This document shows, piece by piece, positions 24,203 to 33,785 of a stretch of 64,000 nucleotides of DNA (position 1 is its first letter; each line of letters starts with the position of its first letter). The DNA comes from MRBY01 sp943371005 (GTDB lineage: Bacteria > Cyanobacteriota > Cyanobacteriia > Cyanobacteriales > MRBY01). The notes under the pieces are model-generated. The model saw nothing but the letters and a program-made list of their open reading frames with translations. It did not search any database and was not told where the DNA came from. Location of the stretch: contig CALRTB020000017.1 of the NCBI GenBank assembly GCA_943371005.1, positions 1-64,000 on the forward strand. The letters are read 5' to 3'. Made by a program: the position numbers and the translations under genes.

Positions 24203-25249
24203 GTGGCCATCTGGACAGCAGAAATCTTAAAGGAAATGCGGCGATCGCTTCTGGATTGGTATCAGCGGGCGGGCCGTACTTTACCCTGGCGCAACGAACC
24301 GGACATTTATCGGGTCTGGATTTCGGAGATCATGCTCCAGCAAACCCAGGTGAAAACGGTGATCCCCTACTACGAACGGTGGTTAGAACAGTTCCCGACG
24401 GTGGAGACCTTAGCCGCCGCCGATTTACAAACGGTTTTGAAACAGTGGGAAGGATTAGGGTATTACGCCCGGGCGCGGAATCTCCACCAGGCGGCGCAAC
24501 AGGTGGTGACAGACTTTAGGGGGCGGTTTCCCGAAGATTTAGAAAATATTCTGCGCCTCAAGGGAATCGGGCGAACGACAGCCGGGGGGATTCTCAGTTC
24601 AGCCCGCAATTTGCCCCTCGCGATCCTTGATGGGAATGTAAAACGGGTTTTGGCACGGCTCATTGCCCTAGAAGTATCGCCCGTTAAAGCGTTGGATGTG
24701 CTGTGGGACGTTTCAGAAACCTTGCTCGATCCGCAAAATCCCAGGGATTTTAACCAAGCACTAATGGATTTAGGGGCGACCCTCTGCACCGTTAAACAAC
24801 CAGATTGTCCCCATTGTCCTTGGCGCAACCATTGCCAAGCCTGTCTCAACCATCAACCAACGGATTTCCCCCGCAAAGCCCCGAAAAAACAGATCCCGAC
24901 CAAAAAGCTGGTGGCGGCGATCGCCTTTAATCATGAGAATCAAGTTTTTATTCAACAGCGGCCCCAGGATGGACTCTTGGGGGGACTATGGGAATTTCCG
25001 AACCGCGAGGGTGAGATTAAATCCCTGCTCACACAATTATTTCCTGACGCGCAGTATGAAAGGAGTTTAAACACGGTTTTTCATGCCTATACCCATTTCA
25101 AAATTGAGCTGGAGCCTCGAATTTATCGCGTCAATTTATCGGGGTCAGGTTGGGTGTCGCTCCAAAGCCTGAAGGATTATCCTTTCTCAAAAGCCCATTT
25201 AAAAATTATCGAGCAGTTGCAAGATCCTCAATTAAGCCTGCCCCTTTAA
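24203..25249 (+). CDS. mutY: A/G-specific adenine glycosylase
   Basis: Removes adenine mispaired with 8-oxoguanine, protecting against oxidative mutation. The 348-residue protein has the helix-hairpin-helix GGD fold with catalytic Glu42 (SEIMLQQTQV) and Asp143 (ILDGNVKRV), LKGIGRTTAGGI as hairpin, and a [4Fe-4S] site C195-x6-C202-x2-C205-x5-C211. The C-terminal NUDIX-like domain (about 230-345, QQRPQDGLLGGLWEFPNREGE) recognises 8-oxoG. I used the GTG at 24203; an ATG lies 33 bases later. Its stop overlaps by four bases with the end of the convergent SEC-C gene. Confidence 0.93.
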   Translation: MAIWTAEILKEMRRSLLDWYQRAGRTLPWRNEPDIYRVWISEIMLQQTQVKTVIPYYERWLEQFPTVETLAAADLQTVLKQWEGLGYYARARNLHQAAQQVVTDFRGRFPEDLENILRLKGIGRTTAGGILSSARNLPLAILDGNVKRVLARLIALEVSPVKALDVLWDVSETLLDPQNPRDFNQALMDLGATLCTVKQPDCPHCPWRNHCQACLNHQPTDFPRKAPKKQIPTKKLVAAIAFNHENQVFIQQRPQDGLLGGLWEFPNREGEIKSLLTQLFPDAQYERSLNTVFHAYTHFKIELEPRIYRVNLSGSGWVSLQSLKDYPFSKAHLKIIEQLQDPQLSLPL

Positions 25250-25743
25250 CGTTTTTTGCCGTGGCATTGCTTGAATTTTTTGCCACTGTTGCACCAGCAG
25301 GGTTCATTTTTCTTCGGTTGGACGGGCGGCAAGATATCCCCTTCGAGGTAAAACCAGCGGCCTTTTTCTTTGATAAATTGCGATCGCTCGTGGAGTTGAC
25401 CCACTGCCTTACCTTCCTGGTACACGGCGACAAATTCCACCATCCCTGTGTCATCCTGGGGCTGGCCTGCCTCCGTTGCCAAAACAGTAAGATTTAACCA
25501 AAAAACGCTGTTCGCTGTTGCTGTAATCAGTTGGCGACTATCGGCGGTGTGACGGCTGGGGTGTTCCGTCTTCAGCAGGTAATCCACATCCCGAAAACAG
25601 TAGGCCGTGTAACGCGATCGCATCAAAGCTTCGGCGGTGGGGGCAGCCAGTTGACTTTCGAGGTAGGGGGCACAACATTGGGCCAGGGGTTTTTGACTGC
25701 CACAGGGACAAAGACGGCTAGGGCGATCGCCAGAAATTAACAC
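25246..25743 (-). CDS. YchJ family SEC-C motif protein
   Basis: A 165-residue protein with SEC-C zinc motifs at both ends: CPCGSQKPLAQCC (about 12-24) and CWCNSGKKFKQCHGKK at the C-terminus. The centre is an NTF2-like (DUF/UPF0225) domain with ALMRSRYTAY and WFYLEGD. These proteins are widespread and uncharacterised; the zinc motif resembles the SecB-binding tail of SecA. The start is a GTG at 25743, the only one giving a complete first zinc motif. Convergent with mutY, 4-base overlap. Confidence 0.8.
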   Translation of the reverse strand: MLISGDRPSRLCPCGSQKPLAQCCAPYLESQLAAPTAEALMRSRYTAYCFRDVDYLLKTEHPSRHTADSRQLITATANSVFWLNLTVLATEAGQPQDDTGMVEFVAVYQEGKAVGQLHERSQFIKEKGRWFYLEGDILPPVQPKKNEPCWCNSGKKFKQCHGKKR

Positions 25744-25799
25744 AGGACAACAATGTAAAAGAACAGCTTTATTTTACCGAGCTTCCCAGTTTCAAAAGT

Positions 25800-26246
25800 C
25801 TATTTAAACGGTGTGAGCCAGCCCTGTTGCTTCCCAAAGTTCAGCGCCAAAGCCGTCAGGCCAAACAGCAACAAATTTTCGCCACAGGCCGCCACAAAGG
25901 GCCAACCATTTTGGGCGATCGCCGATCCCGCATCTACCAGGGCTACTCCCCGCACCAAGGCAAACGCAGCAATCACCCCTGTATTGAGTTGGGGATTCTC
26001 ATCAGTACGCACCGCATAACGATAAGTCAGGGCAAACAAGGCCCCCGATAAGGTCGAAGTTCCCAGGTTCACCAATAATGTGAGGGTGCCAAGGCCGCCA
26101 CCAAAATTGAGGGGCAGTCCCTCAGAACCAACAAAGCGATGGAGCAGCAACAGCCCGAAGCTGAGTAATCCGGCAGTCACACCACCGGCGATCGCCGTTT
26201 TCAGAGAGGCAATACGTTCGGCGGTGGTAAAACGAGAGGAGGTCAT
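25800..26246 (-). CDS. conserved hypothetical membrane protein
   Basis: A 148-residue protein with about four hydrophobic segments (near residues 14-34, 45-70, 85-105 and 115-138) and no charged catalytic motif. Of a type seen widely in cyanobacteria, but I do not recognise a named family. ATG 26246 follows AACGAGAGGAGGTC in the complement sense only weakly; a start 54 bases further upstream would run into the histidine-kinase gene. It begins 20 bases after that gene and may be its last operon member. Confidence 0.6.
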   Translation of the reverse strand: MTSSRFTTAERIASLKTAIAGGVTAGLLSFGLLLLHRFVGSEGLPLNFGGGLGTLTLLVNLGTSTLSGALFALTYRYAVRTDENPQLNTGVIAAFALVRGVALVDAGSAIAQNGWPFVAACGENLLLFGLTALALNFGKQQGWLTPFK

Positions 26247-26266
26247 GGTAGGTAGTAAAAGAGTGT

Positions 26267-27424
26267 TTAAGCTTCTGGGGCGGACTGGTGGCCTTGGCAA
26301 AGGGGTAAGCGGATTTCCACCATGGTGCTACCTTCTAAGGGGGTTAGGATTTTCATTGAACCATCATATTTTTTCAGAATATTACTGACAATCTTTAGAC
26401 CAAGGCCCAAACCTTGCTGTTCATACAATTGACGATTGAACTGCTGGAAGGCCCCCACCCGTTGAATTTCGGCTTCTGTCATGCTCCGGCCCTGGTTGGT
26501 GACTCGCAAAATAAACTGATTGGCGATCGCCTCACTGGTAACTTGCACCAAATTCCCAGGGGAAGAGAACTTAAAGGCATTTTCCAGAATTTCTGTGATG
26601 AGGGCAGTGAAATCATCATGCTCGATCAATCCCTGGGCTTCCCCTAGGTCGATCTGGAGGTCAGCTTGGCGTTTTTCCTGAAAAGCAATGGTTTGCATGA
26701 TGTCGACCATGGTAATCGGTTCTGGGACATCATGGTGTTTAACTGGACCTGATTTGAGGGTTTGTAAACTCAGTTCTAGGGAGGTATAGACGAGGAATTT
26801 TTGGGTGGTTTTTTGGAGTCTCAGGGCAGAATTGTAGGTCAGTTCCAAAAATGTTTGCCGCTCTTCGCTGGACATGGTGTTGTGCTCATCCAGGAGAATG
26901 CTCAGACCACCGATGATGCCATTGAGGGGGGTATTCAGTTCATGGGGAAAACTCGTGGCAAGATTTCCCTGGAGGGCTTCGAGGTTATGGCGTAGGAGAG
27001 TAACGGTATTTTCCTGGAGCTGCGCAAATTCATTGAGTTGGTCATACTGGGCTTTGATCCGGAGGAGAGACTGTACCCGGGCTTTCAGTTCAAGACCATT
27101 GACAGGCTTACTGATAAAGTCATCGGCCCCCACATCAAGACAACGGGCAAGGTCATATTTACTAGTGAGGGCTGTTACCATAATCACCGGAACCATCGAC
27201 CAATCGGGGTTCGCTTTGATCTTGGCACAGACTTCAACGCCATCCATATCAGGCATCATCACATCCAGCAAAATGAGGGAAACGGGGAACAGCGATAGAT
27301 GTTCAAACGCTTCGGCACCACTGGAAGCGTATTGCAGCTCACAGGCTTGGTGACAGAGGAGGGCTTCCACGACGTCAAAATTGCGGGGGTCATCGTCAAC
27401 GACCAAAATAATCGGGTTACTCAT
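26267..27424 (-). CDS. receiver-histidine kinase hybrid (two-component system)
   Basis: A 385-residue cytoplasmic protein. The N-terminal receiver has the acidic pair VDDD, phospho-acceptor Asp in LILLDVMMPDMDG (about residue 53) and Lys in ISKPVNG. A short coiled linker leads to a HisKA-like domain with His in FPHELNTPLNG, then HATPase with N box ILENAFKFSSPGN and G box GLGLGLK. It starts two bases after the stop of the large kinase gene upstream, so the two are made together, and a phosphorelay between them is likely. No membrane segment. Confidence 0.88.
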   Translation of the reverse strand: MSNPIILVVDDDPRNFDVVEALLCHQACELQYASSGAEAFEHLSLFPVSLILLDVMMPDMDGVEVCAKIKANPDWSMVPVIMVTALTSKYDLARCLDVGADDFISKPVNGLELKARVQSLLRIKAQYDQLNEFAQLQENTVTLLRHNLEALQGNLATSFPHELNTPLNGIIGGLSILLDEHNTMSSEERQTFLELTYNSALRLQKTTQKFLVYTSLELSLQTLKSGPVKHHDVPEPITMVDIMQTIAFQEKRQADLQIDLGEAQGLIEHDDFTALITEILENAFKFSSPGNLVQVTSEAIANQFILRVTNQGRSMTEAEIQRVGAFQQFNRQLYEQQGLGLGLKIVSNILKKYDGSMKILTPLEGSTMVEIRLPLCQGHQSAPEA

Positions 27425-27426
27425 CG

Positions 27427-30400
27427 CTAATCTGGGGTGGCTAAGGTGTCTCGAATTGAGGCGGTTAGTTGACTTAACTTGACGGGTTTCGCTAGGTAGT
27501 GGTTGGCCCCGGCAGCCAGGCATTTTTCGGAGTCATTAGCCATTGCTAAGGCCGTGAGGGCAATGATCGGGGTTTGGGCTAGGTGGCGATCGCCTAACTG
27601 ACGAATTTTTTTGGTGGCCGCTAGACCATCAAGAACCGGCATTTGCATATCCATTAGAATAATATCCGGTTGTTCCGTTGGAAGTAAATCAAGGACTTCC
27701 TGACCATTATTCGCCAAAGTAACGTGACAACCCTTAGCCTTGAGATAGCAGGTGATGGTCAAAGCATTACCAGGATTATCCTCGGCGAGCAAAACCCGAC
27801 AACCCTCTAGATCCACAGGGTTTAACACAACATCAGCATGATTCCCACTGCGTCCTCGTTCAAGGGATTGTTCGAGGCATCCTTCATTGAGGAGATCCGG
27901 ACAGGGTAAACGAAAGAAAAAACAACTACCGACCCCGGGGTTACTCGTGACATGGACAGTGCCCCCATGGTTTTCGACCAGTTTTTTCACGAGGGCAAGG
28001 CCCAAACCCGTGCCATCATACCGGCGATTGAGGTCACTATCGATTTGGGAAAAGGGCTGAAATAGCCGCGGTAGATCCTCCGGAGCGATGCCGATGCCCG
28101 TATCCCGCACCCGAAAACACACCACATATTCATGGAGATCCGTTTCGGTTTTAGAGGGAGATTGCTCTAGATCTACTTCCAGGGTGACTTGGCCTTGGTT
28201 AGGGGTAAATTTGATCGCATTGCTGAGGAGGTTAACTAAGACCTGCCGGATGCGCCGTTGATCAATGAGTAATTTAGGGAGATAGCGGGCAATCTGGGTC
28301 GTGAGTTGAATTTGTTTGTCGTGGGCCTGGTGCCGCACAAAGATCAGACTGGATTCGCACAGATCGGCGATCGCCGTTGGTTCCTGGTGAAATTCCAACT
28401 GGTCCGCCTCAATTTTGGCGAGGTCAAGGATATCGTTAATCAGCGTGAGTAAATGGGTACCTGCTGTTTCGATGGTTTGGACAGAGCGTTGCTGTCTCTC
28501 GTTGAGGGGGCCATATACCTCTTCCTTGAGGGCTTCGGACATCCCCAAAACGGCATTGAGGGGGGTACGCAGTTCGTGACTCATGTTGGCGAGGAATTCA
28601 TCCTTGAGGCGGGCGACCCGGGCGAGTTCCAGATTGCTGGCCTGGAGTTGACCTTCGTAATTTTTCCGGTCGGTAATGTCGCGGGCGGCGGAGTAGAGTT
28701 TCTGCTCCATCGGGATACAGTGCCACTCGATCCAACGGTAGGAACCATCCCGACAGCGATAACGATTGACAAAGTCAATGACTGGCTTCCCGGTTTGTAG
28801 GGTGGTGACTGCTGCCTGGGTGCTCGCGAGATCATCAGGGTGGAGGTAGTCGAGGAGATTTTGACCGACCAATGTTTCTGGGTCATAACCAAAGGTCTTT
28901 TCCCACTGCGGGTTAAGGCGGATGACATTGCCCGCTAAATCGGTGATGCACAGTAGATCTGAGACCACGGAAAAGAAGCGGTCTAACTCTTCGGTTTTTT
29001 CTTGGAGCGCTCGCTGGGCTTGTTTTTGCGCTGTAATGTCGATCACCACACAAAAGATTTGATCCTGCGTATCGGGGAGTTTAGAGACACCGAGGAGAAC
29101 CGTGACCCGACTGCCATCTTTGCGGTAATACTCTTTTTCGAAGGGCTGGCTATAACCATATTGCTGGAAGTGGGCGATCGCCTGTTGGTCTACGGCTTCA
29201 TAACCCGGCGGCGTGAGGTGAAACCAATTTAAACCCTGGGTTTCCCATTCCTGGCGACTGTAGCCTAGCATTTGCAAAAAATGATCGTTGGTCTCTAAGA
29301 TCTCCCCCTTAAAGTTCGCCACAATCATCCCCACGACACTCGAATTAAAGATTTTATGCAGGCGCATTTCACTGGCTTCCTTTGCCTGGATTGCCTGTTG
29401 CCGTTCCGTAATATCCTGGGCGATGCCAACAAGCCCCACGACGCTACCAGCTTCATCCTGGAGGGGGCCGAGGGATAGGGACACGGTTTTGCGATCGCCT
29501 GTTTTGGTGATGTAGGTCCACTCTCGGTCGCGGTTGAGGTTTTCATGGCAACAGAGGAGGTGGAACACTTCAAAATTCGCTTCGACGGGGTGGGCGAGGG
29601 TCTGGCTCAGTTCGGTGGCGATCGCCTCTATTTCTGCAGGGTCGTGGAAGAGGAGGGGCGTCTGTTGACCGATGATTTCTGCGGGGGCATAACCCAACAT
29701 CTCAGCGGCTCCCCGGTTATAGGTTTGTATGATTCCCTGGGGGTCGGTGGAAATGATCGAGAGGTTTGTCCCCCCAAAGATCAGATTTTGGAGATAGCTG
29801 ACCCGCTGCAACTCCTGGGTCCGTTTGGCGACTTCGGCCTCGAGGTTTTGGTTGAGCTGCTGGAGCTGCTGTTCGGTCTGCCGTCGTTGGGCGAGTTCCT
29901 GGGCGAGGGCTTGGTAGGTGCTGGCCTGTTGGAGGGCGATCCCCAATTGGAGAGCCAGTTGCCGGAGGAGGGAAATTTCTTCGTCGCGCCAATCCCGGGG
30001 GCGATCGCATTCACTCACCGTGAGCAGTCCCCAGAGGTGTTCGTTGTAAACAATGGGTACCAGGATTTTCGAGCGCATCTGAATCTTTTCCAGCAGTTCC
30101 CGGTGGCAGGGGGTTATCTCCCGGGTATAGATGTCGTTAATCACCTGGAAGCGGCCATCCTGGAAGTAGTCCTGCCAGTGCTCAAAGAAACATTGATCGA
30201 AGGCACTTTGGTGGAGGATGCTAGTTTGGTCAGGGGCGATCGCCTCAGCAATCACGGTTACATGGCCATCGGGCTGGATTTCCCACACCGCCGCGCGATG
30301 GCACTGGAATAACTGCCAAATTTCCTGGACAGCGGTTGCCAAAATCTCTGGTAACTCGAAGGAAGCATAGATTTGGGCCGAGACCTTACTGAGGAGGCGT

Positions 30401-31401
30401 TCCTGCTGGAGCTTATGACGGAGGGCGATCTGAGTGCTCTGGACTTCTGTCTGGAGGCAGGCATTGCGTTCTTCTAGAAGGGCAACTTTTTCCGCCTCAA
30501 GGACATGCACCTTGCGCTGGAGGGTCTCGGCCCATTTGTATAGTTCCAGGGGATTGATCGCCCGGATGAGATCCGTCGTGGTGAGGATGCCTTTTAAAAC
30601 TTGGCTGTGGCGATCGCCGACGACGACCGCATGGCGGGCCCCATGTCGATCCATCAGTTCCTGTACCATCCCCAAAGAATACGTCGGTGTCACCACAAAC
30701 GGGAGGGGACTCATCACATCCTCAGCCAGGTAGTGCTCGGCAGCAAGGCCCAAGGCTTGGAATTGCACCAAATCCCGCTCCATAATTAGACCAATGGGCA
30801 CCGCCGGTGTGGCGATATCCGTTGCCTGGGTTACCACCACCGAACTAGGCCGCCGCTCCGTGAGCCTTTGGATAATTTGGCGGAGGGGAGTTTGGGCGGT
30901 GACGGTACTCACTTGGGGGGTCATCACCTCCGCCACGGAACGCACCTGTAACAAATCGCTCGGATCCGCGCTGTGGAATAAACCTTCCTGGGTCAGGAGG
31001 CCCGTCAATTGCCCTTGCTGATCTACAATCGGCAGGTATCGCGCCTGGGTTCCCTGGAATAGATTGGCGATCGCCGCAAAACTATCTAGTTCTTCTTCCT
31101 GAATGGTGATCACCGGTGTTTGCATCACAGTGTCAACGGTCAGCGGTTCGGTCTCAGTACCCAGCAAACTGAGCCGTAAAATATCCCGTTCCGTCACGAT
31201 CCCCATCAGTTTGTCCGCTGATGTCACTAAAATACAACTCCCCCGCCCCTCCGCCACCATCCGTGCGATGGCTGAAGCCTCTAGGTCACAGGCTTGACGG
31301 GCCGTCTGCATTTTGGCGATCGCCTCCCGGAGGGAACAGGAAATGTCAACCACCAGGGGATCACGAATCACAACCAACGATAGCTTCGGAGCAATGGGCA
31401 T
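27427..31401 (-). CDS. large hybrid histidine kinase: CBS x4 - GAF - PAS - HisKA - HATPase - REC
   Basis: A 1324-residue cytoplasmic sensor kinase. Residues ~5-290 hold four CBS motifs (two Bateman modules; for example GIVTERDILRLSLLG, LIMERDLVQF), which usually bind adenosine nucleotides. A coiled coil (~290-330) leads to a GAF domain (~345-490), a second coiled coil, then three or four PAS/PAC domains (~520-930). HisKA follows with His in NMSHELRTPLNAV, then HATPase (LLSNAIKFTPNQG, GTGLGLALVK) and a C-terminal receiver with Asp in IILMDMQMPVLDG. ATG 31401 is used; the codon three earlier is TTG. Probably first gene of an operon with the receiver-kinase. Signal unknown; light, redox and energy charge are all plausible. 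Confidence 0.9.
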   Translation of the reverse strand: MPIAPKLSLVVIRDPLVVDISCSLREAIAKMQTARQACDLEASAIARMVAEGRGSCILVTSADKLMGIVTERDILRLSLLGTETEPLTVDTVMQTPVITIQEEELDSFAAIANLFQGTQARYLPIVDQQGQLTGLLTQEGLFHSADPSDLLQVRSVAEVMTPQVSTVTAQTPLRQIIQRLTERRPSSVVVTQATDIATPAVPIGLIMERDLVQFQALGLAAEHYLAEDVMSPLPFVVTPTYSLGMVQELMDRHGARHAVVVGDRHSQVLKGILTTTDLIRAINPLELYKWAETLQRKVHVLEAEKVALLEERNACLQTEVQSTQIALRHKLQQERLLSKVSAQIYASFELPEILATAVQEIWQLFQCHRAAVWEIQPDGHVTVIAEAIAPDQTSILHQSAFDQCFFEHWQDYFQDGRFQVINDIYTREITPCHRELLEKIQMRSKILVPIVYNEHLWGLLTVSECDRPRDWRDEEISLLRQLALQLGIALQQASTYQALAQELAQRRQTEQQLQQLNQNLEAEVAKRTQELQRVSYLQNLIFGGTNLSIISTDPQGIIQTYNRGAAEMLGYAPAEIIGQQTPLLFHDPAEIEAIATELSQTLAHPVEANFEVFHLLCCHENLNRDREWTYITKTGDRKTVSLSLGPLQDEAGSVVGLVGIAQDITERQQAIQAKEASEMRLHKIFNSSVVGMIVANFKGEILETNDHFLQMLGYSRQEWETQGLNWFHLTPPGYEAVDQQAIAHFQQYGYSQPFEKEYYRKDGSRVTVLLGVSKLPDTQDQIFCVVIDITAQKQAQRALQEKTEELDRFFSVVSDLLCITDLAGNVIRLNPQWEKTFGYDPETLVGQNLLDYLHPDDLASTQAAVTTLQTGKPVIDFVNRYRCRDGSYRWIEWHCIPMEQKLYSAARDITDRKNYEGQLQASNLELARVARLKDEFLANMSHELRTPLNAVLGMSEALKEEVYGPLNERQQRSVQTIETAGTHLLTLINDILDLAKIEADQLEFHQEPTAIADLCESSLIFVRHQAHDKQIQLTTQIARYLPKLLIDQRRIRQVLVNLLSNAIKFTPNQGQVTLEVDLEQSPSKTETDLHEYVVCFRVRDTGIGIAPEDLPRLFQPFSQIDSDLNRRYDGTGLGLALVKKLVENHGGTVHVTSNPGVGSCFFFRLPCPDLLNEGCLEQSLERGRSGNHADVVLNPVDLEGCRVLLAEDNPGNALTITCYLKAKGCHVTLANNGQEVLDLLPTEQPDIILMDMQMPVLDGLAATKKIRQLGDRHLAQTPIIALTALAMANDSEKCLAAGANHYLAKPVKLSQLTASIRDTLATPD

Positions 31402-31589
31402 GGAAACCAAAACAGTAAGATGAAATTAACAATTAACCAAAAAATGAACCCAGCCATTACAGAGAACTATCCACTGTATTTTGCGGAAGACGCACCCTAG
31501 CTGATGTTACTTCTAATCTTAAAGCTACCGGGATTGCCCCTCACAATGACCCTCAGAAGCTGTAAACAATTGAAAAAAAGATCCACGTT

Positions 31590-33785
31590 ATGAGCGATGT
31601 TGTTTTCGTTGGGGGGGGGCATAGCCATGCGATCGCCTTAAAAATGTGGGGCATGAAGCCGCGAGCCAAGGCGCGCTTAACCCTGATCAGTGATGTTACC
31701 TATACGCCCTACTCTGGGATGTTACCGGGCTACGTGGCGGGCTTTTATGACTATGAAGAAACCCACATCGATCTACGGCGGTTGGCCCATTTTGCCCAGG
31801 CAGACTTTTTAAAAGATAAAGTAATTGGTCTCGACCTCGATCAAAAGGTTGTCCATTGCGAAAATCGTCCCCCTGTCCGCTTTGACTATCTCTCGTTGGA
31901 TATTGGCAGTACCCCGGCAACGGAAACGATCCCTGGGGTAAAAGCCTATGCGATCGCCGCCAAACCCGTCCCCCAATTTCTCGACGCTTGGCAACAAATC
32001 CTCGATGCTGCGATCCAAGCGCCCGACCAACCCCAACAAATCATCATTGTCGGTGGAGGGGCTGGAGGTACAGAACTCACCTTTAATATTCACCATGCCC
32101 TCAGCCAACGTTTAGCTTCTCCCCAATTGCTGGAAGTGCACCTCGTCCACCGGGGCCACCAACTTATGGGCACCAACCAAAACCCTAGAGTCAGTCGCCA
32201 AGCAAAAAAGCTGCTACAACGGCGGAATGTCCAAGTCCATCTCCAGGAAACGGTCGTTGAGGTGACCCCCACAGGGGTACGGTGTCAGTCGGGATTGGTG
32301 CTGACGGGCAAAGTGATTTGGGTGACCCAGGCTTCGGCACCATCTTGGCTCAGGGAAAGCGGTCTGCAAACTGACAATCGGGGTTTTGTACTGGTCGATC
32401 AAACCCTGCGATCGCCATCCCATCCCTTTGTGTTTGCCGCTGGCGATATTGCCACCATGCGCGACGAACCGCGACCCAAGGCAGGGGTTTTTGCGGTGCG
32501 CCAAGGGAAACCCTTACTGCGAAATGTACAGCGGGCCATCCTGGGGGAAACACCAGCGGCCTACCATCCCCAAAAACGCTACCTTGCCCTCATTGGCACG
32601 GGGGACAAACAAGCTTTTGCGACCTGGGGAAAATTGAGTTGGCGATCGCCTCTGTTGTGGCGCTGGAAAGACCACATCGACCGCAAATTTATGGCGCAAT
32701 TTTCTGACCTGCCCCAGATGTCCCAGACAACCCAATCCCCATCAGCAGAACAACCCAAAATGTATTGTGCCGGTTGCGGTGCCAAGGTCGGCAAAGATAT
32801 CTTAACGAGCAGCTTAAACGGCTTAACTTTACCCACCCATGCCGATGTGGTTGTGGGCCTGGAGCAGCCCGATGATGCGGCGATTATTCAAATTCCCAAC
32901 GATCAACTCCTCGTCCAAACCCTTGATTATTTTCCGAGCTTAATTAATGACCCCTTTTTACTCGGCAAAATTGTCACCCACCATTGCTTGAGTGATCTTT
33001 ACAGCATGGGCGCAACCCCCCACAGTGTTCTCGTGCTCGCCACATTGCCCCACGGGAAAGCGAGGATACAACAGGGAATCTTGCAACAATTGCTCGCAGG
33101 AATTGTCGAAATTCTTAACCAAGACAACATCGCTTTAATTGGTGGCCATACCAATGAAGCGGATCAATTGGGACTGGGTTTAACTTGTAACGGGCTGTTG
33201 CAAAAAGACGCAATTTGGCGCAAAACAAAGGTAAATTTAGATCAATTGCTGATTTTGACAAAACCTTTGGGTACAGGCACCCTTTTCGCTACTGAAATGC
33301 AAGGACAAGCCAAAGGCCACTGGCTCGATGGGGCGATCGCCACTATGGTGCAATCGAATAAAACAGCGGCGGCGATTTTACGCAAGCATGGTGCCACGGC
33401 CTGTACCGATGTAACCGGGTTTGGGTTAGCGGGCCATCTGCTCGAAATGTTGCAACCCGGCGGTTGGGGGGCCGAACTTTATCTGGAGAAATTGCCCAGC
33501 CTCGATGGTTCCAGGGAGACCCTACAACGGGGTTTTATCAGTTCCCTCGCGCCCCAAAATCACACCGCAGAACAGTTTATTCAAGTCACTCTAGCCCAAC
33601 GGCAACGGCCAGACTATGAACTGCTTTTTGACCCCCAGACTTCCGGTGGCCTTTTGGCGGCGATCGCCCCAGAAAATGCCCAAGCTTGTCTCCAAGCCTT
33701 ACAAAGCAATGGCTATGCCCAAAGCACGATCATTGGCCGGATCGTTACTCCCCCAACAAGTCAAGCCCAGATCAGCATCACCTAG
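31590..33785 (+). CDS. selD: fusion of NAD(P)H dehydrogenase-like flavoprotein with selenide, water dikinase
   Basis: A 731-residue two-part protein. Residues ~1-375 are a pyridine-nucleotide-disulfide-type flavoprotein (VVFVGGGHSHAIAL at the start; IIIVGGGAGGTELTF as second site; HPFVFAAGDIA for FAD). Residues ~390-730 are SelD, which makes selenophosphate from selenide and ATP. YCAGCGAKVGK keeps the catalytic Cys and Lys (positions of E. coli Cys17 and Lys20; Cys19 is Ala); DDAAIIQ and GGHTNEA are ATP-site motifs. This fusion recurs in cyanobacteria and some other bacteria. The flavoprotein half may supply reduced selenium (inference). Its stop TAG overlaps that of the next gene at CTAG. 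Confidence 0.9.
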   Translation: MSDVVFVGGGHSHAIALKMWGMKPRAKARLTLISDVTYTPYSGMLPGYVAGFYDYEETHIDLRRLAHFAQADFLKDKVIGLDLDQKVVHCENRPPVRFDYLSLDIGSTPATETIPGVKAYAIAAKPVPQFLDAWQQILDAAIQAPDQPQQIIIVGGGAGGTELTFNIHHALSQRLASPQLLEVHLVHRGHQLMGTNQNPRVSRQAKKLLQRRNVQVHLQETVVEVTPTGVRCQSGLVLTGKVIWVTQASAPSWLRESGLQTDNRGFVLVDQTLRSPSHPFVFAAGDIATMRDEPRPKAGVFAVRQGKPLLRNVQRAILGETPAAYHPQKRYLALIGTGDKQAFATWGKLSWRSPLLWRWKDHIDRKFMAQFSDLPQMSQTTQSPSAEQPKMYCAGCGAKVGKDILTSSLNGLTLPTHADVVVGLEQPDDAAIIQIPNDQLLVQTLDYFPSLINDPFLLGKIVTHHCLSDLYSMGATPHSVLVLATLPHGKARIQQGILQQLLAGIVEILNQDNIALIGGHTNEADQLGLGLTCNGLLQKDAIWRKTKVNLDQLLILTKPLGTGTLFATEMQGQAKGHWLDGAIATMVQSNKTAAAILRKHGATACTDVTGFGLAGHLLEMLQPGGWGAELYLEKLPSLDGSRETLQRGFISSLAPQNHTAEQFIQVTLAQRQRPDYELLFDPQTSGGLLAAIAPENAQACLQALQSNGYAQSTIIGRIVTPPTSQAQISIT

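Noticed and set aside
29545..30312. 255-codon plus-strand frame opposite the large histidine kinase
   Set aside because: It lies wholly inside the GAF/PAS part of the kinase, whose frame shows recognisable domains; composition reflects antisense of a GC-rich gene.
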